NCBI GenBank assembly: GCA_009841435.1
Contig: VXLW01000002.1
Span: 1 to 64,000, forward strand
Reading direction: 5' to 3'
DNA: 64,000 nt
Source: Dehalococcoidia bacterium
GTDB taxonomy: Bacteria > Chloroflexota > Dehalococcoidia > Tepidiformales > Tepidiformaceae
The notes under the pieces were generated by a model that was not told the DNA's origin, did no database searches, and was given only the letters and a program-made list of their open reading frames with translations. This document shows, in pieces, positions 44,801 to 53,253 of this stretch (the first letter of the stretch is position 1; each line of letters starts with the position of its first letter). The position numbers and the translations under genes were made by a program.

Positions 44801-45221
44801 GAGCGGAACCGGCATCCTCTCGGTCTCGTTCGTGGCCACGCTGGTGCTGGTGGCGGTCGCGTTGCTCGTCTCGCTGTGGATGGCGATCCAGCGGCGGCGG
44901 GTCGAGTTCGCGGTGCTCGGGGCCATCGGGCTGACGCGCCGCCAGGTGATGGCGGTGCTGGGACTGGAGTACGCCATCGTGGGGGTGGTGGGAGTGGCCG
45001 CGGGCGTGCTCGTCGGGCAGTTCGTGGGGCGCCGCATGCTCTCCTTCCTCGACGTGACAGAGGCGGGCCTGCCCGTCGAACCGGGCTTCGTACTGCAGAC
45101 GGAATGGACGTTCGTCATCGTGGGCGCGGCGGCGGTGGCGGCGGTGTTCGCCGTGGCGCTGGTCGCGACGGTCCAGGCCCTCTCGCGCACCTCCGACGCG
45201 GCCGTGCTGAGGACGGAGTAG
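41871..45221 (+). CDS. Giant FtsX-like ABC transporter permease, divergent paralogue
   Basis: The 1116-aa permease is similar in length and layout to the minus-strand one: N-terminal helix, large outside domain, an FtsX block (about 320-420; ISVAVVERQGEQIALLRGRG), a second outside part and a final FtsX block (about 980-1110; RRVEFAVLGAIGLTRRQVMA). The first 60 residues (WRMLAVLALGVLVASTLLAS ... LGLKFTVRD) match the partner (WRLLATVIFGMVLASALMSS ... LGLSFTLRQ), so they are paralogues. No ATPase gene follows; it probably uses the pair encoded across the divergent promoter, perhaps as a heterodimer. Confidence 0.9.
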   Translation: MGSLAVLWALLLRHVFASWRMLAVLALGVLVASTLLASAPIYARAMADLGLKFTVRDELRGEPSIRAGIEAQQLATPDSLAVREAVERRIDERLGWFALERSVVVESARLTIGRTGEESRTSNPLGVLYALEGFEQHVTVLEGHLPTPGGPGAPLEVAMGARAAAVARLAPGDHFLLIEEIDNCDRIIPQGLQPQLPCDLQVRARYAVPAVLTGIIAVENPDASFWAAISDRYVMPSAPIADSGLVSPMVAHVDAVLGDLAVRYPGQKLTLRWNVLADIDQLDQGNFERAREDILALNQDLRIYNGYATSQLTVTLDAFGRSADFQRAPLTILLIQIAAIALFYVALISVAVVERQGEQIALLRGRGSSTAQVVGLYALEGLALGLPAILVAPFIAAGVTALLGFTPVFSDISGGQPLPVSFDPLAFPLAALGAALSIVALTAPAFLVARRGPQGQRRALARPTAGLIQRYYLDVVLVGFALLALWELNERNSVYTPSATGGVTSDPLLLASPALIIAAAAAVLARLYPIALRAVVAVAGRVAGVAVAMGLWQLVRRPGPYTQLALLLMMAVAVGMFAASYTSTTERSYEDRARFSSGVEVRALAGDTTFLPADPTRLEDQVGGIEGVDDVSAVLRLQGAIATPNSSGPEVAVLAIGGDAGDLLWWREDFADRPLEAILDRVDSGEILRGMPIPPGSTELSVWVNPALERATVTIWARVRDATGRHDLLPFGKLDFKGWQEMRAVVHDEQFRPLQEPLVLVALILTEPANQFNASDEPVYIDDLSSVDPDGTLNLLEGFEGVVRWEAVPSAERFTDSLQLSREEVRSGSQAARLGFRRGTTGERRGLFPADRGIPMPILASEAFLERNRLEVGDEDLLEIDNIIVPVVVRGVYERFPTLPALDGPSVVLNRDQLLRWGYMVSTVPGDLSRANEVWLDLAPDADRWQIFEALDELGLRRVVDQEATLEAVRSNPLIAASGTGILSVSFVATLVLVAVALLVSLWMAIQRRRVEFAVLGAIGLTRRQVMAVLGLEYAIVGVVGVAAGVLVGQFVGRRMLSFLDVTEAGLPVEPGFVLQTEWTFVIVGAAAVAAVFAVALVATVQALSRTSDAAVLRTE

Positions 45222-45285
45222 GAGCGCGCTGCCGGATGGGTGGGCACATTTCGAAACGGACGGGGTAATTCGGCGTTTCGCTGGC

Positions 45286-45298
45286 TAGGGTGGGCCCC
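45286..45298 (+). promoter_or_regulatory. Leaderless promoter -10 box for the duplicated lipoprotein
   Basis: TAGGGT (45286-45291) is followed by 7 nt (GGGCCCC) and the ATG at 45299, with no ribosome site. A short inverted repeat, CGAAACG/CGTTTCG (45252-45258 and 45274-45280), lies just upstream. Confidence 0.5.
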
Positions 45299-47539
45299 AT
45301 GATGCGCCGGGCTCGTGCCTCTCTCCCGCTGTTCGCCTGCCTGCTTCCCCTCGCAGCGGCCGCGTGTGGCGGGGAGAGCATCCCTCCCGCCCCGGGCCCG
45401 GCGCATCAGTCTCCAACTGCTACGGCGAGCCCGTCGCCGGACTACACCGCTATCCGAACGCGGGTCGCCACCCCTACGTCGACCGCTGTCTCGACTCCAG
45501 CTGCCACACCGGTGACCACCCCCAGCCCCGCACCGTCTCCCACCGCCACGCCAACCCCCACGCCGGGGCCACACGGCATCGAGTTCATACCCATCACGCG
45601 GGGCGAGCCGCGCCCGCTGCCTGCGGACATCGCGCTCTACTACCGGGTGGGTCCTTGCACCTCGTGCGGCTACGGGTTCGGCGACCTCAGGCGGATTCTG
45701 TTCGATGAGGCGCTGGGTGAGTATCGCGAGGATCGGCCGCTGGTCTTCTTCGACGTGAAAGGCATGGTGGAGAGCGCTGCCATCAGCCACAGCGGTCAGG
45801 AGATGGCCGCCGCAGTCTGCAGCGCCGGCCTGTGCGAGTTGGGAGTGGGCCACCCCAGCGCCGACGCAGTCGAGCATGTGTGGGTGTCCCACAATGCTGG
45901 CTCGACCTGGAGCAATGCCGGTGAGGTGCTGCCGGGCGCGTGGATTCTGGAAGTAACGGAGACAGACGTGCTGGTCCAAGAGTGGAACCTGTGGGGGAGG
46001 CGCGAGACGCTGGGCTCCTTGACCGATTCCGAGTGGGAGGAGATGTGGGCGCGTCTCTCGCACCTGGTGCCAGGCGGGCGCGAGGGGTGGGAGAGCCGAA
46101 CCCGATGGATAGTGTCTGGCGAGGCGGACGTGCCCCCAACCGCTCCGAGCCCTCCGGCGTTGGGGAATGTGAGCTGGCGGCCGGCGGACCGCTGTTCCAA
46201 CGGGGCGCTTCCGTGGACGGCCGAGGCGCAGGGTGACCGTCTGCTAGCGCTTGTGGACGAGGAGGGGGCGGTCCGGCGGGTCTACGGCACGAGCGAACCG
46301 CTGTGGGCCAGTGCGCCTGGCGGAACGACCATCCGAGAGACCCCCAGCTGTGCGGTGAGGGAAGTGCTCGTCCAGGAGATTCGGTCCTACGACGCCGGCA
46401 TGCAGTACACCGCAGGGGTTGCGCTCTTCGACCTGGAGTCGGGGAGCGTCCATGAAGTCGAAGGACTGTCCCTGCCGGAGGGGTTCGATCCAGAAGCGGA
46501 CGGATCACAGGAGGAGTACTACCACTTCTGGACAGCCCGCCCGGCCCCGGTCATCGAAAGTACGATGCGCGACCCAGCGATCGAGTTCACGCCGCTGACG
46601 ATGGGCCAGCCGCGGGCGCTGCCAGTGGGCTTTGCTTTCTACTTTGGCGTGCATTCCTGCGAGGGTGTCTACGACATCCTCAGGGTTGTCGCCGGAGAGG
46701 ATGGGAGCACTCCGCTTGTGGAACGCCCGTATGCATTTTTCGACGAAGAGCCTGGCTACCTGCAGTCCTTCGAATGGGGGCCACATGGCCAAAGACTGGC
46801 CGTCCTCGTGTGTGAACGGGGATCCTGCACCTCTGGGCACGGGCCGGCGAGTGACGACGCCATCCGCGCCCTCTGGGTGTCAGCCGATGGCGGCCTTGCC
46901 TGGGAGCGATGGGGCGAGGTTCCTCAGGGCGGCTGGATAGCGAGGGTCTCCGAGGAAGATGTCGCCCTCGAACACTTCCTCGCAAGTAGCGAGGTGGAAC
47001 GATCCGTTCTGGGTCGTGTCTGGTGGTTCCGTGCCGGGGAGGCCATCGGTCCACCGGAAGGCTTCGACACGGACCGCTTCGTGGGGTGGCGAGCGGTCGG
47101 TGGCGACGGTCAGGACGCAGTCTGGAGCGTTCGCGGTGAGCCGGGGGGCTTTGTGACGGCCTCGGGCCTACGGCTGGCCTCTCCGCCGGCCATGAAGGAC
47201 GATGCGGCGGAGCGGTGGTGGCCGGTTGCGAACAGCCCACATGGCGCCCTCCTCTGGGGGATGCCGTGGAGCGATGGGGCCGATCTGTTTGCCATTACGG
47301 ACGGAACTGGAGCGGTAGAAGGCGCGTACTCGTGGACGGGTACCGGCAGCCCCTTGAATCTGACGGCCTTCCTAGGCGAGGAACTCGTGGTGGGAGCTCT
47401 TGGCCCCTGGGATTGCGGAGTCCCCCGGACTACATCCCTCGTCGACCTCGAAACGCTCAGAGTTCATCCCATCGTGGACATCAAGCGTCTCGTGGGGACG
47501 GCCATCCTCGTGGACGCCTTGGCACTACCACCCGACTAG
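45299..47539 (+). CDS. Lipoprotein with an internal duplication, unknown function
   Basis: The 746-aa protein starts with a lipoprotein signal (lipobox AAAAC, Cys23) and a Pro/Thr-rich linker (to about residue 93). The rest is two homologous halves of about 330 residues. Half one begins at residue 94 (IEFIPITRGEPRPLP) and half two at 428 (IEFTPLTMGQPRALP). Both halves carry matching segments such as VWVSHNAGSTW / LWVSADGGLAW, and Cys residues at matching places (VCSAGLC / VCERGSC). The tryptophan- and Asp-rich turns suggest beta-propeller or BNR-like folds. It is lipid-anchored outside the membrane. Its TAG is shared with the opposite gene (CTAG). Confidence 0.75.
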   Translation: MMRRARASLPLFACLLPLAAAACGGESIPPAPGPAHQSPTATASPSPDYTAIRTRVATPTSTAVSTPAATPVTTPSPAPSPTATPTPTPGPHGIEFIPITRGEPRPLPADIALYYRVGPCTSCGYGFGDLRRILFDEALGEYREDRPLVFFDVKGMVESAAISHSGQEMAAAVCSAGLCELGVGHPSADAVEHVWVSHNAGSTWSNAGEVLPGAWILEVTETDVLVQEWNLWGRRETLGSLTDSEWEEMWARLSHLVPGGREGWESRTRWIVSGEADVPPTAPSPPALGNVSWRPADRCSNGALPWTAEAQGDRLLALVDEEGAVRRVYGTSEPLWASAPGGTTIRETPSCAVREVLVQEIRSYDAGMQYTAGVALFDLESGSVHEVEGLSLPEGFDPEADGSQEEYYHFWTARPAPVIESTMRDPAIEFTPLTMGQPRALPVGFAFYFGVHSCEGVYDILRVVAGEDGSTPLVERPYAFFDEEPGYLQSFEWGPHGQRLAVLVCERGSCTSGHGPASDDAIRALWVSADGGLAWERWGEVPQGGWIARVSEEDVALEHFLASSEVERSVLGRVWWFRAGEAIGPPEGFDTDRFVGWRAVGGDGQDAVWSVRGEPGGFVTASGLRLASPPAMKDDAAERWWPVANSPHGALLWGMPWSDGADLFAITDGTGAVEGAYSWTGTGSPLNLTAFLGEELVVGALGPWDCGVPRTTSLVDLETLRVHPIVDIKRLVGTAILVDALALPPD

Positions 47540-48279
47540 CGGGCGCCCTGGGGGGAGACGAGGATGGCGTCGGCGCCGGCGGGGCTGGCTCCGGCGGGGG
47601 CGAGGATGGCGATGTGGTCGCCGTCGATGATGGGCGCGTCGTACGGCTCGACGAAGTAGAGGGGTACGCGCGCCAGTATCTCGACTGTGATGGGCCCATC
47701 GGGCCCGGCCAGGACAACATCGGCGCCGCCGTCGCTGGGGTAGACGGTGATGGATTCGACTCGGCCCCAGAGGACGGGCCGATGGCGCGGGTTGCTCAGC
47801 ATCTCGACGCCCGTGAAGCCCGCGGGTGAGCGCGCCAGGCCGTCGGCTCCGGGCGCGCCCGCGTCCCGGATGGCGATCACCTGGCGGATGACATAGTTCC
47901 GCACCGGGTCCCGCTCGCCGACGAAGGTGAGCCAGGTACCCGGCTCGATGCGGGAAGGGAGGCCGGGGACGAACGCCTCGAGCGTGAGGCCGGGGGAGAG
48001 CGTTGCCGTGAACGCGTCCCCCTCGATGTTGGCGGGTAGCAGCGTGAGCGTCGCGCCGTTCGCCTCGCGCACGTCGAAGGTGGCGGCGGGGTTGGCGGGC
48101 GGAGGCGTCACGAACGGCCCCGCCTCGGGGGGCGCGTCGCTGCCGGCCGACTGCGAGACCACGAAGGCCACGATCCCGCCCCCGACGAGCAGCGCCAGCA
48201 CGAGCACCGCCGCCGCCACGGGCGCGACCAGCCGGCGCCTCGACGGCGAGGGCGGCGTCAGGGGCTCTTCGAGTGCCAC
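47536..48279 (-). CDS. Membrane-anchored protein of unknown function
   Basis: The 247-aa protein has a short cytoplasmic start (MALEEPLTPPSPSRRR), one membrane helix (about 17-42; VAPVAAAVLVLALLVGGGIV) and an outside part rich in beta strands (about 65-247). Segments such as ATLTLLPANIEGDAF, GTWLTFVGERDPV and WGRVESITVYPSDG look like an OB/DUF5666-type barrel, but I do not recognise a family. The GTG at 48279 comes 6 nt after a TATGAT box. It is divergent from the EVRVWQ-NHL array, with 115 nt between the two starts. Confidence 0.7.
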   Translation of the reverse strand: MALEEPLTPPSPSRRRLVAPVAAAVLVLALLVGGGIVAFVVSQSAGSDAPPEAGPFVTPPPANPAATFDVREANGATLTLLPANIEGDAFTATLSPGLTLEAFVPGLPSRIEPGTWLTFVGERDPVRNYVIRQVIAIRDAGAPGADGLARSPAGFTGVEMLSNPRHRPVLWGRVESITVYPSDGGADVVLAGPDGPITVEILARVPLYFVEPYDAPIIDGDHIAILAPAGASPAGADAILVSPQGAR

Positions 48280-48291
48280 GCGCCAATCATA
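48280..48291 (-). promoter_or_regulatory. Leaderless promoter -10 box for the membrane-anchored protein gene
   Basis: On the minus strand TATGAT (48291-48286) is followed by 6 nt (TGGCGC) and the GTG at 48279. Confidence 0.6.
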
Positions 48292-48361
48292 GATGGCAAG
48301 AGATGTCGCGCGTGGGGTCGGTAGCCTGGGAGGGGATGGGATATTCGGGGTTGCCTTCTGC

Positions 48362-48374
48362 TATGGTCGCGCGG
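48362..48374 (+). promoter_or_regulatory. -10 box of the EVRVWQ-NHL operon, part of a 19-nt element conserved before gene 4
   Basis: TATGGT (48362-48367) plus 7 nt lead to the ATG of a short upstream ORF at 48375. The 19 nt from 48362 to 48380 are identical to 55652-55670 before the fourth array gene. Confidence 0.65.
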
Positions 48375-48398
48375 ATGCCTCGCGGGGGTGATGCGTGA
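48375..48398 (+). CDS. Seven-codon leaderless upstream ORF (MPRGGDA) coupled to NHL gene 1
   Basis: The ATG lies 7 nt after the TATGGT box, which fits translation from the very 5' end of the mRNA. The ORF ends with a TGA that overlaps the GTG start of the next gene (GTGA). A ribosome that finishes this peptide would stand on the next start codon. The equivalent ORF before gene 4 has the same length and overlap but codes for a different peptide (MPCSGGL), so position rather than the peptide seems conserved. Confidence 0.55.
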   Translation: MPRGGDA

Positions 48399-50794
48399 GA
48401 CGGTTGACGGTCGTGATGCTGGCGGCGCTGCTCGGCGTCGTCGTGGTGACAGCGGGGTCGGCGCAGGTCCAAAGCACGGCCACGGTCGAGGTGCGCGTCT
48501 GGCAGAACGTCGGAGATCTCGAGGACATCCGCATCAGCGCGCGCCCGGCAGGCGGCTCGTGGCGGACGCTGGGGACTATCCCGCTGCCCCTGGACCAGAC
48601 GACCGACAGCGGCACGTTCGCCTACGGTGACATCGACCTCGACGTGACGCTGCCGGGCCGAGCGGTTCCGGCGACGGTCGAGGTGCGCGTCTGGCAAAGG
48701 GTGCGGGATCTGAGCCGCGTGTACATCAGTGCGCGCCCGGCGGACGGCTCGTGGCGCACCCTGGGCACGATCGCGCTGCCGCTCGACGACGGCTTCAGCA
48801 GCAGCGGCACCTTCCAGTTCGGCGACATCGCGCTCGACGTACCCGTGCCGCCCGAAGAGGTCTCGACGCTGGCGGGCCGTGCGGGCGTGTACGGCGCGCG
48901 GGACGGCCAGGGCGCCAACGCGCGATTCGGGCGGGACACGCTCTTCGCCGAGCCCTCCGACCTGGCCCTGGCCGCGGACCGGGACGGGAGCGTGATCGTC
49001 GCGGATTTCAACAACGACGTGATCCGGCGGGTTGCGGCCGACGGGACGGTCACCACGATCGCGGGTGGTGAAGTGAGCGGGCTGCTGGACGGCGCCGGTG
49101 CCCAGGCGCAGTTCAACGGCCCCAGCGGCGTTGCTGCGGACGCAGACGGCAACATCTATGTTGCAGACTCGTACAACCGGCGCATCCGCAAGATCACGCC
49201 GGACAGGATCGTCAGCACGATCGCGGGCGCCGAGCAGCCCAACATCCGGGAGGAGTCCCGCGACGGGCCTGCCGACGAGGCCCTCTTCAAGACGCTCCAC
49301 GGGATCGCGCTGGGGCCCCAGGGCGACCTCTACATCGCCGAGGCCGGAACGAAGATCAGGCGCCTTTCGCCGGCGGGCGAGGTCACGACCTTCGCGGGGG
49401 GCGACTCAGAAGGCGATCGCGATGGCCCGAGGCTGTCGGCTCAATTCAGGGGCTTACGGGCCATTACCGTAGATGACGCGGGCAACATCTACACGCTCGA
49501 GAGGAACGAAATTGCCCAGGAAGAGGGTATTCCGGCGGCGATTGTTCGGGTGATCGACGACAGCGGGAGGGTCCGCACGATCTACCGGAGCAGTCAGCTG
49601 GCGTTCGGCGGAGCTCTTGCCACGCCGCACGGGATCGTGGCGGCGGGGAACGGCGCGGTCTACCTCTCCAACACTGGGCTGAACCAGGTGGTCCGCATCA
49701 CGCGCGCCGGCCAACTCGAGGGCGTGGCCGGTTCCGGCGAAAGGGGCCATGCCGACGGCTCTCGCGCCGAGGCGACTTTCAACCTCCCCGGGTCGCTCGC
49801 GCTCTCGAGCCGGGGCGTCCTGTTCGTGGCCGATCAGGACGCCACCGTCGTCCGTGCCATCCAGCTGGGTCGCGGGGGCCTCCCGACGACGACCGTGCCG
49901 CTCGCGGAACTGGAGCCGTTCCCCCGGGTTGAAGGCGTCACGATCAGTGCGGTTCCGCAGACCGGCAACTTCCTGTCGGTCGACATGGAAGTGACGCCTT
50001 CCGGCGTTGTGATCGCGCCATTCTCGTTCGCACACCGGATCGACCGCCTCGGGCCGAGCGGCCTCGTGCAGACGTTCGCCGGGACGGGCGAGGAGGGATT
50101 CGTGGACGGCCCCTCGGCCGCAGCGCAGTTCTCCCTCCCGTGGAGCGTTGCCGTGGACGCCGATGGGGTGGTCTATGTGGCGGATGTCGGCAACAACGCT
50201 ATTCGCCGAATCGGGACCGACGGCGAGGTCTCAACCCTCGACACACCCGACAGCCTGTCGCTGGACAGAAACGTGAAGCTCACGACGGATGGGGACGGCA
50301 ACCTCTACGGGACCCGCGATGCCCATGTTCCTTACAGGGCGGGGGAGAGCACGCAGGGCACGGAGATATGGCGTCTCTCGCCGGACGGAGCGTTCTCGGT
50401 AGTGGCAGCGGTGCCCGGGCGGGTGACCGGCATGGACGTGGACGGGGAGGGCCAGATCTACTTGCTCACCAGGCTGTGGCGGACCGCTACGGTTAGCAGA
50501 ATCGACGCCAGCGGTTCCGTAGCCACCGTGCTTGAGGACATTCCCGGGATGTACGGGGGGGTGCTCTCGCACGATCCCAGGGGAATCGTTGTCGAGAGTG
50601 ATGGCACCGCGTACGTGGTCGATCTCGTCTTCCGGCGGGTCGTCCGGATCACCACGGATGGGGAGGTCGCGATCGTCGGAGATCAGAGCTCGTTCCGCTT
50701 CCGCCTTCCGCCTCTTGCAATCGCCCTGACTCCTGACGGTGACCTACTCGTTTCGGCGTTCGACAGACTCCACAGAGTGACGTTCCCGGAGTGA
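48395..50794 (+). CDS. Secreted EVRVWQ-NHL beta-propeller protein, array gene 1
   Basis: The 799-aa protein has a signal peptide (LTVVMLAALLGVVVVTAGSA). Two tandem 64-residue modules follow, starting at Val31 and Val95 (VEVRVWQ...ISARP-x-GSWRTLGTI-x-LPLD...GDI-x-LDV). From about residue 157 there are NHL-like repeats (GPSGVAADADGNIYVADSYN and similar), enough for a propeller of six or more blades. There is no lipobox or C-terminal anchor, so it is released or held by binding. I do not recognise the N-terminal module as a named family. The GTG start overlaps the stop of the short upstream ORF. It is first of four tandem homologues. Confidence 0.82.
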   Translation: MRRLTVVMLAALLGVVVVTAGSAQVQSTATVEVRVWQNVGDLEDIRISARPAGGSWRTLGTIPLPLDQTTDSGTFAYGDIDLDVTLPGRAVPATVEVRVWQRVRDLSRVYISARPADGSWRTLGTIALPLDDGFSSSGTFQFGDIALDVPVPPEEVSTLAGRAGVYGARDGQGANARFGRDTLFAEPSDLALAADRDGSVIVADFNNDVIRRVAADGTVTTIAGGEVSGLLDGAGAQAQFNGPSGVAADADGNIYVADSYNRRIRKITPDRIVSTIAGAEQPNIREESRDGPADEALFKTLHGIALGPQGDLYIAEAGTKIRRLSPAGEVTTFAGGDSEGDRDGPRLSAQFRGLRAITVDDAGNIYTLERNEIAQEEGIPAAIVRVIDDSGRVRTIYRSSQLAFGGALATPHGIVAAGNGAVYLSNTGLNQVVRITRAGQLEGVAGSGERGHADGSRAEATFNLPGSLALSSRGVLFVADQDATVVRAIQLGRGGLPTTTVPLAELEPFPRVEGVTISAVPQTGNFLSVDMEVTPSGVVIAPFSFAHRIDRLGPSGLVQTFAGTGEEGFVDGPSAAAQFSLPWSVAVDADGVVYVADVGNNAIRRIGTDGEVSTLDTPDSLSLDRNVKLTTDGDGNLYGTRDAHVPYRAGESTQGTEIWRLSPDGAFSVVAAVPGRVTGMDVDGEGQIYLLTRLWRTATVSRIDASGSVATVLEDIPGMYGGVLSHDPRGIVVESDGTAYVVDLVFRRVVRITTDGEVAIVGDQSSFRFRLPPLAIALTPDGDLLVSAFDRLHRVTFPE
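48485..48862 (+). repeat. Two EVRVWQ modules of array gene 1
   Basis: Two 192-nt units begin at 48485 and 48677. Both open with the same 20 bases (GTCGAGGTGCGCGTCTGGCA). They are part of eight related units across four genes. Confidence 0.85.
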
Positions 50795-53232
50795 CAAATG
50801 GGGTCGTCCGAAGGGGATGGGGCACCGGCCCCTGGAGGCTGGTAACAGGCGCTCTTGCGGTGCTCTTCGCCGTCGCCACGGTGGCGCCGTCCTCGGCGCA
50901 AGAGGCGGACACCGCTACCGTCGAGGTGCGGGTGTGGCAGAACGTGGGAGATCTCGAGGACATCCGCATCAGCGCGCGCCCGGCGGGCGGCTCGTGGCGG
51001 ACGCTCGGGACCATCCCCCTGCCGCTCGACGAAACGACTGAAAGCGGCACGTTTCGCTACGGAGACATCGACCTTCCTGTGTCGTTGCCGGGCCGGGCGG
51101 TTCCGGCGACTGTCGAGGTACGCGTCTGGCAGAGAGTCGGTGCGAACGAGCAGGTCTACATCAGCGCGCGCCCGGCGGACGGCTCGTGGCGAACGCTGGG
51201 CACGATCCGGCTGCCGCTCGATGACGGCTTCAGCAGCAGCGGCACTTTCCAGTTCGGCGACATCGCGCTCGACGTACCGGTGCCTGCTGAAGAGGTGTCG
51301 ACGCTGGCGGGCCGTGGGGGTGTGTACGGCGCGCGGGACGGTCAGGGCGCCAACGCGCGATTCGGGCGGGACACGATCTTCTCCCGGCCCACTGCCCTCG
51401 CGCTGGCCGCCCACCCCGACGGGAGCGTGATCGTCGCCGATCGCGACAACCACATGATTCGCCGGGTCGCGCCGGACGGGAGGGTCACGACGGTCGCGGG
51501 TGGCGAAGTGCGCGGCCTGGTCGATGGCGCCGGCGCCCTTGCGAGGTTCAACAACCCAACCGGCGTGGCTGTGGATTCCGAGGGCAACATCTACGTCGCC
51601 GACGACCTGAACCACCGCATCCGCAAGATCACGCCCGACAGGATCGTCAGCACGATCGCGGGCGCGGAGCAGCCCAGCATCGGGTACGAGTCCCGCGACG
51701 GGCCCGCCGACGAAGCGCTCTTCACGAACATGTTTGGGATCGCGCTGGGCCCCGACGGTGACCTGTACATCCTCGAGAGCAGCAAGATCAGGCGCCTCTC
51801 GCCGGCGGGTGAGGTCACGACCTTCGCGGGCGGCGATTCAGCCGGCGATCGCGACGGGCCGAGGCTGTCGGCGCAATTCTGGTACCTGCGGGGCATCACG
51901 GTCGACGACGCTGGCAACGTCTACACGCTCGAGGTAAACGACTTCGCCTCTCAGATCGGTGTCCCGACGGCGATTGTCCGGGTGATCGACGGCAGCGGGA
52001 GGGTTCGCACGATCTACCGGAGTGAGCAGCCGGTCTTCGGCGGGGCGCTCGCCTCGCCTTCTGGCATCGTGGCGGCCGGCAACGGCGCCGTCTACCTCTC
52101 CAACACCGGGTTAGACCAGGTCATCCGCATTACGCGCGCGGGCCAGCTCGAGGGCGTGGCTGGCTCCGGCGAAAGAGGCCACGGCGACGGCTCCCGGGCC
52201 GAAGCGACCTTCAGTCTCCCCGGGTCGCTCGCGCTCTCGAGCAGGGGCGTGCTGTTCGTGGCCGACCAGGGCGGCACCGTGGTCCGGGCTATCCAGCTGG
52301 GTCGCGGAGGCCTCCCGACGACGACCGTGCTGCTCGCCGAGCTCGAGCCGCTGCCGCGGGTCGAGGGCGTCACGATCAGCAGGCTTCCGCAGATCGGCAA
52401 CATCTCCTTGATCACCATAGGTGTGACCCCGTCCGGTGTTGTGGTCGCGCCCTCCCCCAATGGACACCGGATCAACCGCATTGGGCCGAGCGGGCTGGTG
52501 CGAACGTTCGCCGGGACGGGCGAGGAGGGATTCGCGGACGGCCCCTCTGCCGCGGCGCAGTTCTCCTTCCCGCAGAGTGTCGCCGTGGACGCTGATGGGG
52601 TGGTCTACGTGGCGGAAACCGGTAACAACGCCATCCGCCGGATCGGGACCGACCGCGAGGTCTCGACCCTGGACACGCCCGATAGCCTGACGCTGGACAG
52701 GAACATCGAGATGACGGTGGACGCGGACGGGAACCTCTACGGAACCCGACCATCGTTCCTGGTTCCCTACGGGCCGGGGAGGTTCACGAACGGCACCGAG
52801 ATCTGGCGTCTCTCGCCAGACGGAGGGTTCTCGGTTGTCGCCGCCGTAGTGGGAAGGGTGGACGGCATGGACGTGGACGGGGAGGGCCGTATCTACTTCG
52901 TCGCCCAGTACAACCGGGCCTCCTGGGTCGGGAGAATCGACGACGGTGGCTCGGTGACCACGGTGCTGGAGCGTGTGCCCGGGCACTACGGTGGGGCGCT
53001 CTCGTGGGAAACGAGGGGGATCGCCGTCGAGCGTGATGGCACTGCCTACGTTGTGGATTGGACCTTCCAGCGGGTCGTACGAATCGCCACCGATGGGGAG
53101 GTCGCGGTTGTCGGAGACCATAGCTCGTTCGGTTTCCGGAATCCGCTCACGGGCATCACCCTGACCCCGGATGGCGACCTCCTTATTGCGGAGTTCAGCA
53201 GGCTCTACAGAGCCACGTTGCCAGAGCGATGA
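50791..53232 (+). CDS. Secreted EVRVWQ-NHL beta-propeller protein, array gene 2
   Basis: The 813-aa protein has a longer basic n-region before its signal helix (VTGALAVLFAVATVAPSSAQ), two EVRVWQ modules (Val44, Val108) and an NHL-like propeller. It is closest to gene 1; long stretches match nearly residue for residue (for example VVRAIQLGRGGLPTTTV). The GTG start overlaps the TGA of gene 1 by 4 nt (GTGA), so it is translated by re-initiation after gene 1. No ribosome site is needed or seen. It seems exported without an anchor. Function is unknown. Confidence 0.82.
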   Translation: MTNGVVRRGWGTGPWRLVTGALAVLFAVATVAPSSAQEADTATVEVRVWQNVGDLEDIRISARPAGGSWRTLGTIPLPLDETTESGTFRYGDIDLPVSLPGRAVPATVEVRVWQRVGANEQVYISARPADGSWRTLGTIRLPLDDGFSSSGTFQFGDIALDVPVPAEEVSTLAGRGGVYGARDGQGANARFGRDTIFSRPTALALAAHPDGSVIVADRDNHMIRRVAPDGRVTTVAGGEVRGLVDGAGALARFNNPTGVAVDSEGNIYVADDLNHRIRKITPDRIVSTIAGAEQPSIGYESRDGPADEALFTNMFGIALGPDGDLYILESSKIRRLSPAGEVTTFAGGDSAGDRDGPRLSAQFWYLRGITVDDAGNVYTLEVNDFASQIGVPTAIVRVIDGSGRVRTIYRSEQPVFGGALASPSGIVAAGNGAVYLSNTGLDQVIRITRAGQLEGVAGSGERGHGDGSRAEATFSLPGSLALSSRGVLFVADQGGTVVRAIQLGRGGLPTTTVLLAELEPLPRVEGVTISRLPQIGNISLITIGVTPSGVVVAPSPNGHRINRIGPSGLVRTFAGTGEEGFADGPSAAAQFSFPQSVAVDADGVVYVAETGNNAIRRIGTDREVSTLDTPDSLTLDRNIEMTVDADGNLYGTRPSFLVPYGPGRFTNGTEIWRLSPDGGFSVVAAVVGRVDGMDVDGEGRIYFVAQYNRASWVGRIDDGGSVTTVLERVPGHYGGALSWETRGIAVERDGTAYVVDWTFQRVVRIATDGEVAVVGDHSSFGFRNPLTGITLTPDGDLLIAEFSRLYRATLPER
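50920..51297 (+). repeat. Two EVRVWQ modules of array gene 2
   Basis: Two 192-nt units begin at 50920 and 51112. The second unit is very like that of gene 1 (48677-48862). Confidence 0.85.
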
Positions 53233-53253
53233 GCGGAGTGCGGAGGGGATGGA

